Shown one piece after another: positions 1 through 8,723 of a stretch of DNA of 64,000 nt (the first letter of the stretch is position 1; each line of letters opens with the position of its first letter). Below the pieces are notes generated by a model that did not search any database, was not told where the DNA came from, and worked only from the letters and a program-made list of their open reading frames with translations. A program made the translations under genes and the position numbers. This DNA is from Actinomycetospora sp. NBRC 106378 (GTDB taxonomy: Bacteria > Actinomycetota > Actinomycetes > Mycobacteriales > Pseudonocardiaceae), in the NCBI RefSeq assembly GCF_030269685.1, contig NZ_BSTT01000002.1:798665-862664 (forward strand), in the 5' to 3' direction.

Positions 1-2
1 TC

Positions 3-2222
3 GAGCGCGAGCACGTCGTCGTCATGATGCAGCCGCCGCGCGGGTTCGGGGAGAACCCGATCGCGATCTACCACGACCCCGACCTGCCGCCCTCGCACCA
101 CTACCTCGCCGCCTACCGCTGGCTGCAGACCGGCTTCGGGGCGGACGCGCTGATCCACGTCGGCAAGCACGGGAACCTGGAGTGGCTGCCGGGCAAGACG
201 GCGGCGCTGTCGGCGTCCTGCGCGCCCGACCCGATCCTCGGGAACCTGCCGCTGGTCTACCCGTTCCTGGTCAACGACCCGGGCGAGGGCACGCAGGCCA
301 AGCGCCGCGCCCACGCCACGCTGGTCGACCACCTCGTGCCGCCGATGGCGCGCGCCGAGTCCTACGGCGACCTCGCACGGCTGGAGCAGCTGCTCGACGA
401 GTACGCGTCGATCCAGGCGATGGACCCCGGCAAGATCGAGGCGATCCGCGGGCAGATCTGGCAGCTCATCCAGGCCGCGAAGCTGGACAGCGACCTGGGC
501 GTGTCCGAGGCGCCGGACGGGGAGCGCTTCGACGACTTCATCATGCATCTCGACGGCTGGCTCTGTGAGATCAAGGACGCGCAGATCCGCGACGGCCTCC
601 ACGTCCTCGGCAAGGCCCCGGCCGGTCAGGAGCGGGTCGACATGGTGCTCGCGGTGCTCCGGGCGCGGCAGATGTGGTCGGGCACGCAGGCGCTGCCGGG
701 GCTGCGCGAGGCACTGGGTCTCGACGAGGCGGCCGGTGCGGCCTCCCGGATCGACGTCGACCGCGCGGAGGAACTCGCGCACTCGCTCGTCGTCGGGATG
801 GAGAAGCGCGACTGGAACCCGGCCGACGCCGCCGACGTGGCCACGGAGATCCTCGGGCGAGGACCCGACGAGGACGTGGTCAGGATCCTGCGCTTCGCGG
901 CGACCGAGGTCGTCCCGCGCCTCGACCGCACCACCGAGGAGATCGACGGCGTGCTGCACGCCCTGGCCGGCGGACACGTGAAGGCCGGGCCGTCGGGGTC
1001 GCCGCTGCGCGGGCTGGTCAACGTGCTGCCGACCGGACGGAACTTCTACTCGATCGACCCGCGCGCGGTCCCGTCGCGCCTGGCGTGGGAGACCGGCCAG
1101 ATGCTGGCCGACTCGCTGCTCGAGCGCTACCGCGCCGACCACGACGGCGAGTGGCCCACCAGCGTGGGCCTGTCGCTGTGGGGCACGGCCGCGATGCGGA
1201 CCAGCGGGGACGACGTCGCCGAGGCACTCGCGCTCATGGGCGTCCGGCCCGTGTGGGACGAGGCGTCGCGCCGCGTCACGGGGCTGGAGGTGGTCGACGC
1301 CGACGAGCTCGGCCGGCCCCGCGTCGACGTCGTCCTGCGGATCTCGGGCTTCTTCCGGGACGCGTTCCCGCACGTGGTGGCGACGATGGACGACGCCGTG
1401 CAGCTCGTGGCGAACCTCGACGAGCCCGACGAGGACAACTTCGTGGCCGCCCACGCGCGGGCGGACCTGTCGTCGGGAAGCACCTGGCAGGCCGCGACGA
1501 CGCGCATCTTCGGCTCGCCGCCCGGGGCCTACGGTGCCGGTCTGCTGCAGGCGATGGACTCGCGGGACTGGCGCGGGGACGCCGACCTCGCCGCGATCTA
1601 CACGACGTGGGGCGGGCACGCCTACGGCCGCGACCGGCACGGCGAGTCCGCCGTCGAGGAGATGAACGCGGCCTACCGGCGGATCGCGGTCGCGGCGAAG
1701 AACATCGACACCCGCGAGCACGACATCGCCGACTCCGACGACTACTACCAGTACCACGGCGGCATGATCGCGACGGTCCGCGCGCTGACCGGGGTCGCGC
1801 CGGCCGCCTACGTCGGGGACTCGACGCGGCCCGAGGCGGTGCGCACCCGGTCCCTGGTGGAGGAGACCGCCCGGGTGTTCCGGTCCCGCGTGGTGAACCC
1901 GCGCTGGATGGCCGCGATGCGCCGGCACGGCTACAAGGGCGCCTTCGAGATGGCGGCGACCGTGGACTACCTGTTCGGCTGGGACGCGACGGCGGGCACC
2001 GTGAGCGACTGGATGTACGGCTCGCTGACCGAGAACTACGTCCTCGACCCGGAGAACCGGGAGTTCCTCCGCGAGGCGAACCCGTGGGCGCTGCACGGCA
2101 TGGCCGAGCGGCTCCTCGAGGCCGTGGACCGGGGTCTCTGGGAGAACCCGGACCCGGCCATGGTCGAGTCGCTGCGCGAGGCGTTCCTCGAGGCGGAGGG
2201 GGATGCCGAGGGAGGTGCCTAG
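3..2222 (+). CDS. cobN: Cobaltochelatase subunit CobN, C-terminal part (5' cut by window edge)
   Basis: The frame is open to the left edge, so about 740 residues of a roughly 1200-residue protein are seen. CobN is the large subunit of the aerobic cobaltochelatase, which inserts cobalt into hydrogenobyrinate a,c-diamide in B12 synthesis with CobS and CobT. Family-typical stretches are visible: HVGKHGNLEWLPGK near the start, the NDPGEGTQAKRRAH segment, and the YYQYHGGMI and NPRWMAAM regions late. These match CobN/BchH-type chelatase H subunits. Magnesium chelatase BchH is less likely because no photosynthesis gene is seen. The gene ends at a hairpin shared with the convergent neighbour. Internal ATGs are not the true start. 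Confidence 0.9.
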   Translation, partial: EREHVVVMMQPPRGFGENPIAIYHDPDLPPSHHYLAAYRWLQTGFGADALIHVGKHGNLEWLPGKTAALSASCAPDPILGNLPLVYPFLVNDPGEGTQAKRRAHATLVDHLVPPMARAESYGDLARLEQLLDEYASIQAMDPGKIEAIRGQIWQLIQAAKLDSDLGVSEAPDGERFDDFIMHLDGWLCEIKDAQIRDGLHVLGKAPAGQERVDMVLAVLRARQMWSGTQALPGLREALGLDEAAGAASRIDVDRAEELAHSLVVGMEKRDWNPADAADVATEILGRGPDEDVVRILRFAATEVVPRLDRTTEEIDGVLHALAGGHVKAGPSGSPLRGLVNVLPTGRNFYSIDPRAVPSRLAWETGQMLADSLLERYRADHDGEWPTSVGLSLWGTAAMRTSGDDVAEALALMGVRPVWDEASRRVTGLEVVDADELGRPRVDVVLRISGFFRDAFPHVVATMDDAVQLVANLDEPDEDNFVAAHARADLSSGSTWQAATTRIFGSPPGAYGAGLLQAMDSRDWRGDADLAAIYTTWGGHAYGRDRHGESAVEEMNAAYRRIAVAAKNIDTREHDIADSDDYYQYHGGMIATVRALTGVAPAAYVGDSTRPEAVRTRSLVEETARVFRSRVVNPRWMAAMRRHGYKGAFEMAATVDYLFGWDATAGTVSDWMYGSLTENYVLDPENREFLREANPWALHGMAERLLEAVDRGLWENPDPAMVESLREAFLEAEGDAEGGA

Positions 2223-2228
2223 CGGCTC

Positions 2229-2269
2229 GTGAGCACGACGTGGGCCGATCGCCCCAACGTGGTGCTCAC
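2229..2269. terminator. Bidirectional hairpin between cobN and the beta-helix gene
   Basis: The outer arms GTGAGCAC and GTGCTCAC pair perfectly. The inner ACGT/ACGT and GGG/CCC pairs follow after one mismatch and one bulged A. It starts 6 nt after the cobN stop and its right arm contains the stop codon of the minus-strand gene, so it can serve both convergent genes. There is no U-run, as is usual in high-GC actinobacteria. Confidence 0.7.
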
Positions 2270-3504
2270 CTGCCCGGAAGGCACAACCCGGGCGGCGTCG
2301 CCGTCCGTCCGACGTTCCGGCTCCACGTGTTCGCGGTGCCCAGCGTCCCGGTGCCCGTCGAGGCGTCGGCGCAGTCCGTCCCGACGCTGCCCGTCGCCAC
2401 GTTGCGGGTGAAGGTCACCCCGGTCGCCGTGGCCGCGGCGGCGATGCCGTTCGTGCCGGAGGCGGTGACGACGTTGCCGGTCACGACGCCGCTGCCCTCG
2501 TTGACGACGATGCCGGTGCCCGTGCGGCCGCGGATCGTGTTGGTGTCGATCACCAGGTTCGTGCTCGGGGCCGCGCCGAACGGGACGGCGCCGTTGGTCG
2601 AGAGCCCGTTGCCGGTCCCGCCGGTGAGGACGTTCCGGCTGACCGTGAGCCGGTCGGTGTTGCCCACGACGAAGATGCCCGTACCGGCGACGGCGGACGG
2701 CGCCTTCGTGGCGATGTTCCGGGTGACCAGCGCACCGTCGGCGTTGTTGATCACGGCCAGGTTGCCGTCGTCGACGCTGCGGTTGTCCCGGACGACGAGA
2801 CCCCGCGACCGGGACGTCGGGTCCCCGATCGAGTTCACGGCGGCGCTCCGGTGCCCGCTGAACAGGTTGTCGCCGATCGTCAGGGCGTTGCCGGGCCCGG
2901 AGGTGATGAGCACCCCCGCGCCACCCTGCGGGTCGGGCACCGCGTCGTTCGCCACGAACCGGTTCCGGGCGATCGTCGAGGGCGCCGGGCCGGCGGCGTC
3001 GACGTTCATCCCGTTGGCGTTGCCGGTGATCACGTTGTCGACGAAGGAGAAGCCGGAGCCCCGCGCGAACGCGTCGATGCCGTCGCCCGCGTTGGAGGCG
3101 ATCGTGAACCCGTCGATCACCACGCCGTCGACCGCGCCCACCGTGAAGCCCGCGCCCGCGGACCCGGTGACCACGGACTCGTCCGCCACGGTCGTCCGGC
3201 CCGTCCGCGCGTCCCGTCCGTACTGCGCCCCGAGCAGGCGCACGGGCCGGTCGATCGTGACGCGCTCGCGGTAGGTCCCGGCGCAGACGAAGATCGTCGA
3301 CCGCGGCGCCGCGGCCGCGACGGCCGCCTGGATCGTCGGGAAGGTCGCCGGGCAGCGGGCGGACCGCGTGCCCACCACCGCTGCGCCCGACGGCGCCGGG
3401 GCCGGTGCGGCCGCGGCGGCCACCCCCGCCGTCGTGACCGCGCAGACGAGCACCGTCGCCCCCGCCAGCACCGTCCTCGAGAACCGCTCAGCCCGCATCC
3501 CCAT
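2266..3504 (-). CDS. Secreted right-handed parallel beta-helix repeat protein
   Basis: 412 residues. An N-terminal signal peptide is clear (basic MRAERFSR, then a hydrophobic stretch ending in AAAAA around residue 30). The body is built of repeating turns such as GNANGMNVD, TGNVVTASGTNGI and LTGGTGNGLSTNG, with Asn and Val at regular spacing, as in pectate-lyase-like or NosD-like beta-helix proteins. It is therefore exported and probably binds or cleaves a polysaccharide. I cannot point to catalytic residues, so the substrate is unknown. Two ATGs lie 6 nt apart; the second (3498) has the better spacing to the G-rich ribosome site. It is convergent with cobN. Confidence 0.8.
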   Translation of the reverse strand: MGMRAERFSRTVLAGATVLVCAVTTAGVAAAAAPAPAPSGAAVVGTRSARCPATFPTIQAAVAAAAPRSTIFVCAGTYRERVTIDRPVRLLGAQYGRDARTGRTTVADESVVTGSAGAGFTVGAVDGVVIDGFTIASNAGDGIDAFARGSGFSFVDNVITGNANGMNVDAAGPAPSTIARNRFVANDAVPDPQGGAGVLITSGPGNALTIGDNLFSGHRSAAVNSIGDPTSRSRGLVVRDNRSVDDGNLAVINNADGALVTRNIATKAPSAVAGTGIFVVGNTDRLTVSRNVLTGGTGNGLSTNGAVPFGAAPSTNLVIDTNTIRGRTGTGIVVNEGSGVVTGNVVTASGTNGIAAAATATGVTFTRNVATGSVGTDCADASTGTGTLGTANTWSRNVGRTATPPGLCLPGR

Positions 3505-3635
3505 CGCCCCCCGGCGTCCCCCCGTGCGACCCGTCCGGGGCGCGGCGGAAGTCTGCTCGTGACGGCCCGCGTACCGCGCCTACACGATGGGGTGACGTCC
3601 GGTCGCCGACGTCCGGGCGGGACGACGGCGGGTGA

Positions 3636-4472
3636 TCACCGGTGGGTCGCCGCGAGCGCCGCGTAGATCCCCGCCGGCTCGGTCCCGGAGGCCAGCGGCC
3701 AGTCGACGACGTCGACGACGCCGGGCGGGAGGACGTCCCACCGCCCGAGGATGCGGGTGAGCTCGGCCCGGCTCCGCAGTCGGAGCGGAGCCATGGTCGA
3801 CTCGATGACCGGAGGGACCTCGACGATCTCGGTGCCGTCGAGCAGGTCGGGGTGCGGGACGCTCAGCACCAGCAGGCTGCCGGGCGGCAGGGCCGCGCGG
3901 TAGCGCTCGAGGGAGGCGGCGAGGTCGTCGGCGTCGCTGTCCGCGACCCACTGCAGGACGGCGTTGCAGACGATCGCCACGGGCCGGTCGAGGTCGAGCA
4001 GTCCGGTCTCACGCGCCTCGTCGAGCACGCGGTCGGCCTCGCGGAGATCGGCGCGCACCGCCGCGGTCCGGCTGACCTCCTTCTGGTCGGCCAGGAGCTC
4101 GCAGGTGTGCGCCACCGCGACGGGGTCGACGTCGACGTAGACCACCCGGGCGCCGGCCGGGCCGACCAGCCTGTGCAGGCCACCGGGGGACGGGATGCCG
4201 GAGCCGAGTTCGAGGAACTGGTCGACGCCGCGGTCGAGCGCCGTCCGGACCGCCCGTCCGACGAAGGCACGCGACGCGCGGAACCGGGTGCCGACCGCGG
4301 GGTCCATCGCGAGCAGCGCGTTGATCGCGGCGCGGTCGGCCGCGAAGTTGGCGCCCCCGCCGACGAGGTAGTTCGTCGCCCGGGCGAGGTTCGGCCGCTC
4401 CATGGCGTCGAGGTCGGTCGAGGCGACGTCCGCCAGGATCCGTTCCATCCCACCCCCTGTGTCCGCCGTCAT
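3636..4472 (-). CDS. SAM-dependent methyltransferase, DUF574/Methyltransf_19 type
   Basis: 278 residues. It shows the family's opening RPNLARATNYLVGGGANF, then the SAM-binding loop FLELGSGIPSPGG and the acidic strand YVDVDPVAV. This family is abundant in actinobacteria, often next to regulators. Individual substrates are mostly unknown, and nothing here identifies one. The gene lies 70 nt downstream of the MerR-type gene on the same strand, so the two could share the MerR-controlled promoter. That link is an inference. The region 3505-3635 between it and the beta-helix gene shows no gene. Confidence 0.85.
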   Translation of the reverse strand: MTADTGGGMERILADVASTDLDAMERPNLARATNYLVGGGANFAADRAAINALLAMDPAVGTRFRASRAFVGRAVRTALDRGVDQFLELGSGIPSPGGLHRLVGPAGARVVYVDVDPVAVAHTCELLADQKEVSRTAAVRADLREADRVLDEARETGLLDLDRPVAIVCNAVLQWVADSDADDLAASLERYRAALPPGSLLVLSVPHPDLLDGTEIVEVPPVIESTMAPLRLRSRAELTRILGRWDVLPPGVVDVVDWPLASGTEPAGIYAALAATHR

Positions 4473-4542
4473 GCCTCGGTCATCGTTCTAGGCCGTTCAG
4501 GTGTAACAGGTGCGCTGTAAGGACCATCGCGGAACGCGAGGC

Positions 4543-5046
4543 TCAGGAGCCGCAGGTACCCCCGTAGGTGGTGATCTTGTAGTCGACGACGGCGAGCGCG
4601 GTCTGGAGGTCGCGCAGGTGCGAGACGACGGCGGCGCGGTGCTCGAGGAGCAGGGCGAGCCGTTCGTCGGCGGTGTGGGTCCCGGCCTGGGCCAGCTCCA
4701 CGTACCGCGTCACCGAGGCGATCGGCATGCCCGAGAGTCGCAGCCACGTGACGAACATGATGCGTCCGAGCGCCGCGCGGTCGTAGGCGCGGCGACCGGC
4801 CGCGTCCCGGGCCACGACGACGAGTCCGATCCGCTCGTAGTAACGCAGGGTGTGCGCCGTGATACCGGTCAGGTCGGCGACCTCCGCGATGCCCAGCGTC
4901 TCGGGCAGGTCCTCGGGCAGGGCCATCGCGCGCACCAGCTCCTGGTCGAGCGGCGGCAGCGTGCCGTCGTCGGCCGCGGCCGACTCGAGGACGGTCCGGA
5001 GGCGGGTGGCCGGGTGGTGGTGCTCCAGCGTGCTCGTCACGGTCAC
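4543..5046 (-). CDS. MerR-family transcriptional regulator
   Basis: 167 residues, GTG start. The MerR winged helix-turn-helix is visible around residues 40-75 (GIAEVADLTGITAHTLRYYE, then RIGLV), followed by the coupling helix RLSGMPIASVTRYVELAQAG and a dimerisation helix. The C-terminus carries only one Cys (GGTCGS), so this is not a MerR or CueR metal sensor of the usual kind. The AdhR/YyaN-like branch, which responds to aldehydes or small organics, is the closest type. It is probably autoregulated through the palindrome at 5058-5075, which lies inside its own promoter spacer. Confidence 0.88.
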   Translation of the reverse strand: MTVTSTLEHHHPATRLRTVLESAAADDGTLPPLDQELVRAMALPEDLPETLGIAEVADLTGITAHTLRYYERIGLVVVARDAAGRRAYDRAALGRIMFVTWLRLSGMPIASVTRYVELAQAGTHTADERLALLLEHRAAVVSHLRDLQTALAVVDYKITTYGGTCGS

Positions 5047-5057
5047 CGAACCTAGGA

Positions 5058-5075
5058 CTTCGAGTGCACTCGAAG
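5058..5075 (-). promoter_or_regulatory. MerR operator in the promoter of the MerR gene
   Basis: A perfect 18-bp palindrome, CTTCGAGTGCACTCGAAG. Read on the minus strand it lies between a TGGCTT -35-like hexamer and a TAGGTT -10-like hexamer. The spacer is about 18-19 bp, the overlong spacing that MerR proteins untwist to activate. Transcription would start close to the GTG at 5046. Confidence 0.75.
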
Positions 5076-5102
5076 CCAGTCCGCGACGCGGTACTGCTCA
5101 CG

Positions 5103-5132
5103 TTGACGAGTACCTGTTACCGCCGGTATCGG
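5103..5132 (+). promoter_or_regulatory. Promoter for the DUF2795-like gene, leaderless
   Basis: TTGACG at 5103-5108 and TATCGG at 5127-5132, spaced 18 bp. The predicted start of transcription falls at or just before the GTG at 5141, so this GTG would begin a leaderless message. Confidence 0.5.
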
Positions 5133-5140
5133 TGGAGGAT

Positions 5141-5353
5141 GTGAAGGCCTCCGCGTTCGCCGACCTCCTGCAGGACGTCGCGTTCCCGGTCCGCCGCCCG
5201 CAGATCGCGGCGGCCGTCGAGGGCCGCGGGGTCGACCCGCTGGTGCGCCGCAAGATCGAGCAGATCCCGGACCGGGAGTACACCGACGTCTTCGACATCG
5301 TGGTCGCCCTCTCGCTCACACCGGCGCACCTGAAGGGGCGCCGACCCCTGTAG
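5141..5353 (+). CDS. DUF2795-like small protein
   Basis: About 70 residues. The pattern AFADLLQDVAFPVRRPQI, then RRKIEQIPDREYTDVFDIVVAL, matches the DUF2795 layout: a short helix, FP, a polar helix and an LPDREY-like segment. Function in the family is unknown; members are small, basic and common in actinobacteria. No ATG exists in this frame. GTG 5141 fits a leaderless start from the promoter at 5103-5132, and GTG 5132 is the alternative. The gene is divergent from the MerR gene, so the palindrome between them might affect both. The opposite-strand frame here has no family resemblance. Confidence 0.65.
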   Translation: MKASAFADLLQDVAFPVRRPQIAAAVEGRGVDPLVRRKIEQIPDREYTDVFDIVVALSLTPAHLKGRRPL

Positions 5354-5498
5354 ACGTACCGCCCGAACCGCACGCACCGGCCCTACCGAGGCACGAATCA
5401 GGCGTTCCACCTGCGAAAACGGTGTGGGGTGATCACGGACCCGCTCCGGGGGATGTGCCACTGTGGTGCCCGGCGTGTGCGGCGCCGGGGAGCGAGGC

Positions 5499-6704
5499 AT
5501 GGTCGTGCTGGGGTCCACACCGACGGGTGCGCGAACGGGCGTCCCGCTGCTGCTGGCGGTCCTCGCCGCCGTCGTGGCGGTGCTCACCGCCTGCTCGTCC
5601 GGAGGCACGGGCGGTGTCGGCGACGCCTCGCCCGCCGCCTCCGCCTCGCCCACGGTGCCGCCGCCGGGTCCGCGGGTGACCGTCGACCCCGCCGTCGCCG
5701 TGAACCCGACCACGCCGGTCCACGTGCACGCCGACGGAGGCCGGCTGACCTCGGTGCGGATGACCAATCCCGCAGGGGACCAGGTCACCGGGACGACCGC
5801 CGCGGACGGCGCCACCTGGACCACCGATGAGCCGCTCGCCTACGGCCGCACGTACACCGTGGTCACCGACGCGGTCTCCCCGCAGGGCGCCCCCACCCAC
5901 CTGCAGTCGACCGTCACGACCCTCGACCCGAAGCAGACCGACACCGCCGCGGTCGATCCGGGCACGACCGACGTCGGCGTCGGGCAGCCGATCGCGGTCA
6001 CGTTCAGTCACGCCGTGAACGACAAGGACGCCGCGGTGAAGGCCCTGACCGTGACCTCCACGCCGCCCCAGACCGGTGCCTGGCACTGGATCTCCTCGAC
6101 ACAGGTCGACTACCGCCCGGCGGAGTACTGGAAGCCCGGCACCGCCGTCACGCTGGACGGCAAGCTCTACGGCGCCGACCTCGGGGGTGGCGCGTTCGGC
6201 GCGAAGGACATCCACGAGACCTTCCACGTCCACGACGCCTGGATCGCGAAGGCCGACGGTGCCAGCGAGCAGATGCAGATCTTCGACAACGGTGCCCTGG
6301 TGAAGACGATGAAGATCAGCCTGGGTGGGCCGAAGTTCCCGACCCACCTCGGGCCGCACGTCATCTCCGACAAGCAGCCGAGCGTCGTCATGGACTCCGC
6401 CACCTTCGGCGTCATGCCCGGTCAGCCCGGCTACTACAAGGAGACCGTCCAGCTCGACGAACGGATCTCGAACGACGGCGAGTTCGTGCACTCGGCGCCG
6501 TGGTCGGTGGGCCAGCAGGGCAACGCCAACGTCTCCAACGGCTGTGTGAACCTCAGCCCGGCCGACGCCCAGTGGTTCTACGACCACTTCGGCATCGGCG
6601 ACGTCGTCGAGGTCACGAACTCGGGTGGTCAGACGCTCCCGATCTGGGACCGCTGGGGCGACTGGGAGCTGCCGTTCAGCCAGTGGCAGGCCGGGACCGG
6701 CTGA
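5499..6704 (+). CDS. L,D-transpeptidase lipoprotein (YkuD domain with Ig-like domains)
   Basis: 401 residues from the ATG at 5499, preceded by GGGGAG at a spacing of 6; an upstream in-frame GTG at 5463 is less likely. The signal peptide ends in the lipobox LTAC, with the lipid-bearing Cys at about residue 32. Two Ig-like domains follow, then the YkuD domain, which forms 3-3 cross-links in peptidoglycan at the outer membrane face. The catalytic region shows HSAPWSVGQQG near residue 331 and NVSNGCVNL with Cys349. The usual S/T-H-G-C motif here reads S-N-G-C. The C-terminal QWFYDHFGIGDVVEVTN resembles mycobacterial Ldt proteins such as LdtMt2. Confidence 0.92.
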   Translation: MVVLGSTPTGARTGVPLLLAVLAAVVAVLTACSSGGTGGVGDASPAASASPTVPPPGPRVTVDPAVAVNPTTPVHVHADGGRLTSVRMTNPAGDQVTGTTAADGATWTTDEPLAYGRTYTVVTDAVSPQGAPTHLQSTVTTLDPKQTDTAAVDPGTTDVGVGQPIAVTFSHAVNDKDAAVKALTVTSTPPQTGAWHWISSTQVDYRPAEYWKPGTAVTLDGKLYGADLGGGAFGAKDIHETFHVHDAWIAKADGASEQMQIFDNGALVKTMKISLGGPKFPTHLGPHVISDKQPSVVMDSATFGVMPGQPGYYKETVQLDERISNDGEFVHSAPWSVGQQGNANVSNGCVNLSPADAQWFYDHFGIGDVVEVTNSGGQTLPIWDRWGDWELPFSQWQAGTG

Positions 6705-6729
6705 CCCGGCCCTGTCAGCCGCGTGGTGA

Positions 6730-7419
6730 TCAGCCCCGTGTAATCAGCAGCGTGGTGAAGGCGCCCACGTGCACCCGGTCGCCCTCGTGCAGCGGGACCA
6801 CGGTGTCGAGGGCGATCGGGTCGTCGCCGTAGTTGATCGTGGTGCCGTTCGTCGAACCGGGGTCGAGCACCGACCAGCCGCCGTCATCGGGTCGCGGCAG
6901 CAGCACGGCGTGCAGGTGCGACACCCCCGGGTCCAGGGGCGGCCCGGCCAGGTCGATCTGGGGCGGCGGAGCCGAACCGTTGACCCGGCGCCGCCCGATC
7001 CGCACCTCCGCGCCGGCGAGCGCGAGCTCGGTGCGCGGGTAGTAGTGCGGGAAGGTCACCGCGGCGATGTCCGGGCCCTCCCGGGCCAGGACGGTCTCGT
7101 AGTAGCGACGGTCCGCGTCGACGGTCACGGTCCAGGGCCCCGTTCCCGACGTCGGCCCGGGCCCGGTCCCGACGGCGGGTGCGGCCGGCGGGGAGGCGAC
7201 GCCGCCCTGCACCACGAAGTCGTGCCCGTCCTCCTCGCAGAACCGACCGGCGCGGGGCGTGCCGCACACCGGGCACACCTGCGTCGGGCCCTCCACGACC
7301 TCGTCGGGCTCCGCACCGGAGAGCGCACCGGGGACGGGATCGCCGCCGATCGGCACCCCGCACTCGTCGCAGAAGTCCGTGGTCTCCGAGACGTGGCCCT
7401 GGCGGCAGGTCACGCTCAT
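6730..7419 (-). CDS. FHA-domain protein with two zinc-ribbon motifs
   Basis: 229 residues. Two zinc-ribbon-like Cys groups are at the N-terminus (CRQGH...FCDECG and CPVCGTPRAGRFC). A proline-rich linker leads to a C-terminal FHA domain with the phosphothreonine-binding signature (IGRR, SHLHA, STNGT). It is the last gene of the seven-gene PknG-like operon, and its start overlaps the stop of the VWA gene by 4 bp (ATGA). FHA proteins bind phosphothreonine. In mycobacteria PknG acts through the FHA protein GarA, so this protein is a natural candidate target or reader of the kinase upstream. That role is inferred. Confidence 0.85.
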   Translation of the reverse strand: MSVTCRQGHVSETTDFCDECGVPIGGDPVPGALSGAEPDEVVEGPTQVCPVCGTPRAGRFCEEDGHDFVVQGGVASPPAAPAVGTGPGPTSGTGPWTVTVDADRRYYETVLAREGPDIAAVTFPHYYPRTELALAGAEVRIGRRRVNGSAPPPQIDLAGPPLDPGVSHLHAVLLPRPDDGGWSVLDPGSTNGTTINYGDDPIALDTVVPLHEGDRVHVGAFTTLLITRG

Positions 7420-8723
7420 CCGCTCTCCCGCACCCGCGCGGTCCGCGTGGACCGGACGTCGAGGGTCATCTCGTCGGCCGCCGTGACCTCCCGGCGCAGC
7501 CGCACCCGACCGGTGGCCGGGTCGTCGACCTCCACGACCTTCTCGAGCAGCGCCGAGGTCTCGGCGTTGCCGGAGGCGGTCGCGAGCGCGACCGCCCGTC
7601 CGAGCCGGGCGGTCGCGGTGGGCACGTCGCCGGCCCGGCGGGCGTCGAGTCCCTCCTGGATGGCCTCGGCGAGCTCGGCCTGGCCCGTGTAGTGGGCGAC
7701 CCGCGGGTTCAGCCTTGTCGACAGCGCCGGGTCGCCGGTCCACGTCACCGGCACCCGGGTCTCGGCGAGGACCTCCACCGCCGACCCGGTCCCGGCCCCG
7801 GGGGCGGCGACACCCACCCGCGCGGCCAGGATCTCCTCCCCGACGGCGAGCGGCTCCAGCGCGATCCGGACGTGGTACTCGCGGGTCTCGTCGCCCCACG
7901 AGCCGAGCGGGTAGAGCCCGACGAGGGGCTTGGCCGGGTCCGGGGTGCGGCGGTCGGTGAGATCCTCGACGGCGGGGGAGACCTGCTTCACCGAGCGCAC
8001 CGTGGCGCCCCGGGGCGCCCACACCCGCAGGGCGACGTCGCCGACACCCTTGCCCATCGCGCGCTCGACGATGCCCTCGAAGTCGGCCGCGAGGCCCTCG
8101 GGCTCGGCGACGATGTCGGCGGTGCCGAGCAGCCGGCCCGCGATGCCCCGCACCTCCTCCACCACCCAGTCGGTGCCGATCCCGCGCGCGTCGCAGGTGA
8201 AGACGCCCTCGCACGTCGACAGCGCCGCGGCGAGGTCCTCCGGTGTCTCGTGCTCGTCGCGGCCGTCGGTCAGCATGATCGCGTGCCGCAGCCGCCGGGG
8301 GTGGGGCGTCAGCAGCCGCTGCGCGAGGGTGAGCCACGTGCCGATCGCGGTGCCGCCAGACGGTGCGAGCGTCTCGACCGCCGCGTGGGCCTGCCGCCGC
8401 GTGGTCCGGTCGAGGACCACCAGGCGTTCCGCCGTCGGGAACACCATCCGGGCGTCGTGCCGCCCGGCGACCACGGCGACGAGCACCCCGTCCGGCAGGG
8501 CGTCCAGTGCGGCGCGGGTGGCGCGCCGCGCGGCCGCGATCTTGGTCGACGGGTCGCCCATCGAGCCCGAGCAGTCGATCATGACCACGACGGCCGACTC
8601 GGTGGTGGCACCCGCCGCCGCCGTGTCGTCGGCCGTGACCGCCACGATGGCGTCGACCTCCCGCCCGCCCTCGGGCAGGTGCGCCTCGTGAAACGCCTCG
8701 AGGGTGAACCGGGGACCGCTCAC
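7416..8723 (-). CDS. VWA-domain protein
   Basis: 435 residues from the GTG at 8723, which overlaps the phosphatase stop by 4 bp. The von Willebrand A domain has an intact metal-binding MIDAS motif (VVVMIDCSGSMG, about residue 48), followed by TDGRDEHETPEDL. The C-terminal half has beta-rich segments and a helical tail with the TPR-like phrase ARRAGDVPTATARLGRA. It has no signal peptide and no membrane segment, so it is cytoplasmic. It sits between a PP2C phosphatase and an FHA protein in one operon and probably works as an adaptor in that phospho-signalling set (inference). Confidence 0.85.
   Translation of the reverse strand: MSGPRFTLEAFHEAHLPEGGREVDAIVAVTADDTAAAGATTESAVVVMIDCSGSMGDPSTKIAAARRATRAALDALPDGVLVAVVAGRHDARMVFPTAERLVVLDRTTRRQAHAAVETLAPSGGTAIGTWLTLAQRLLTPHPRRLRHAIMLTDGRDEHETPEDLAAALSTCEGVFTCDARGIGTDWVVEEVRGIAGRLLGTADIVAEPEGLAADFEGIVERAMGKGVGDVALRVWAPRGATVRSVKQVSPAVEDLTDRRTPDPAKPLVGLYPLGSWGDETREYHVRIALEPLAVGEEILAARVGVAAPGAGTGSAVEVLAETRVPVTWTGDPALSTRLNPRVAHYTGQAELAEAIQEGLDARRAGDVPTATARLGRAVALATASGNAETSALLEKVVEVDDPATGRVRLRREVTAADEMTLDVRSTRTARVRESG

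Noticed and set aside
5098..5373. Minus-strand frame opposite the DUF2795-like gene
   Set aside because: Ser/Arg-rich low-complexity translation. The plus strand shows the DUF2795 pattern.
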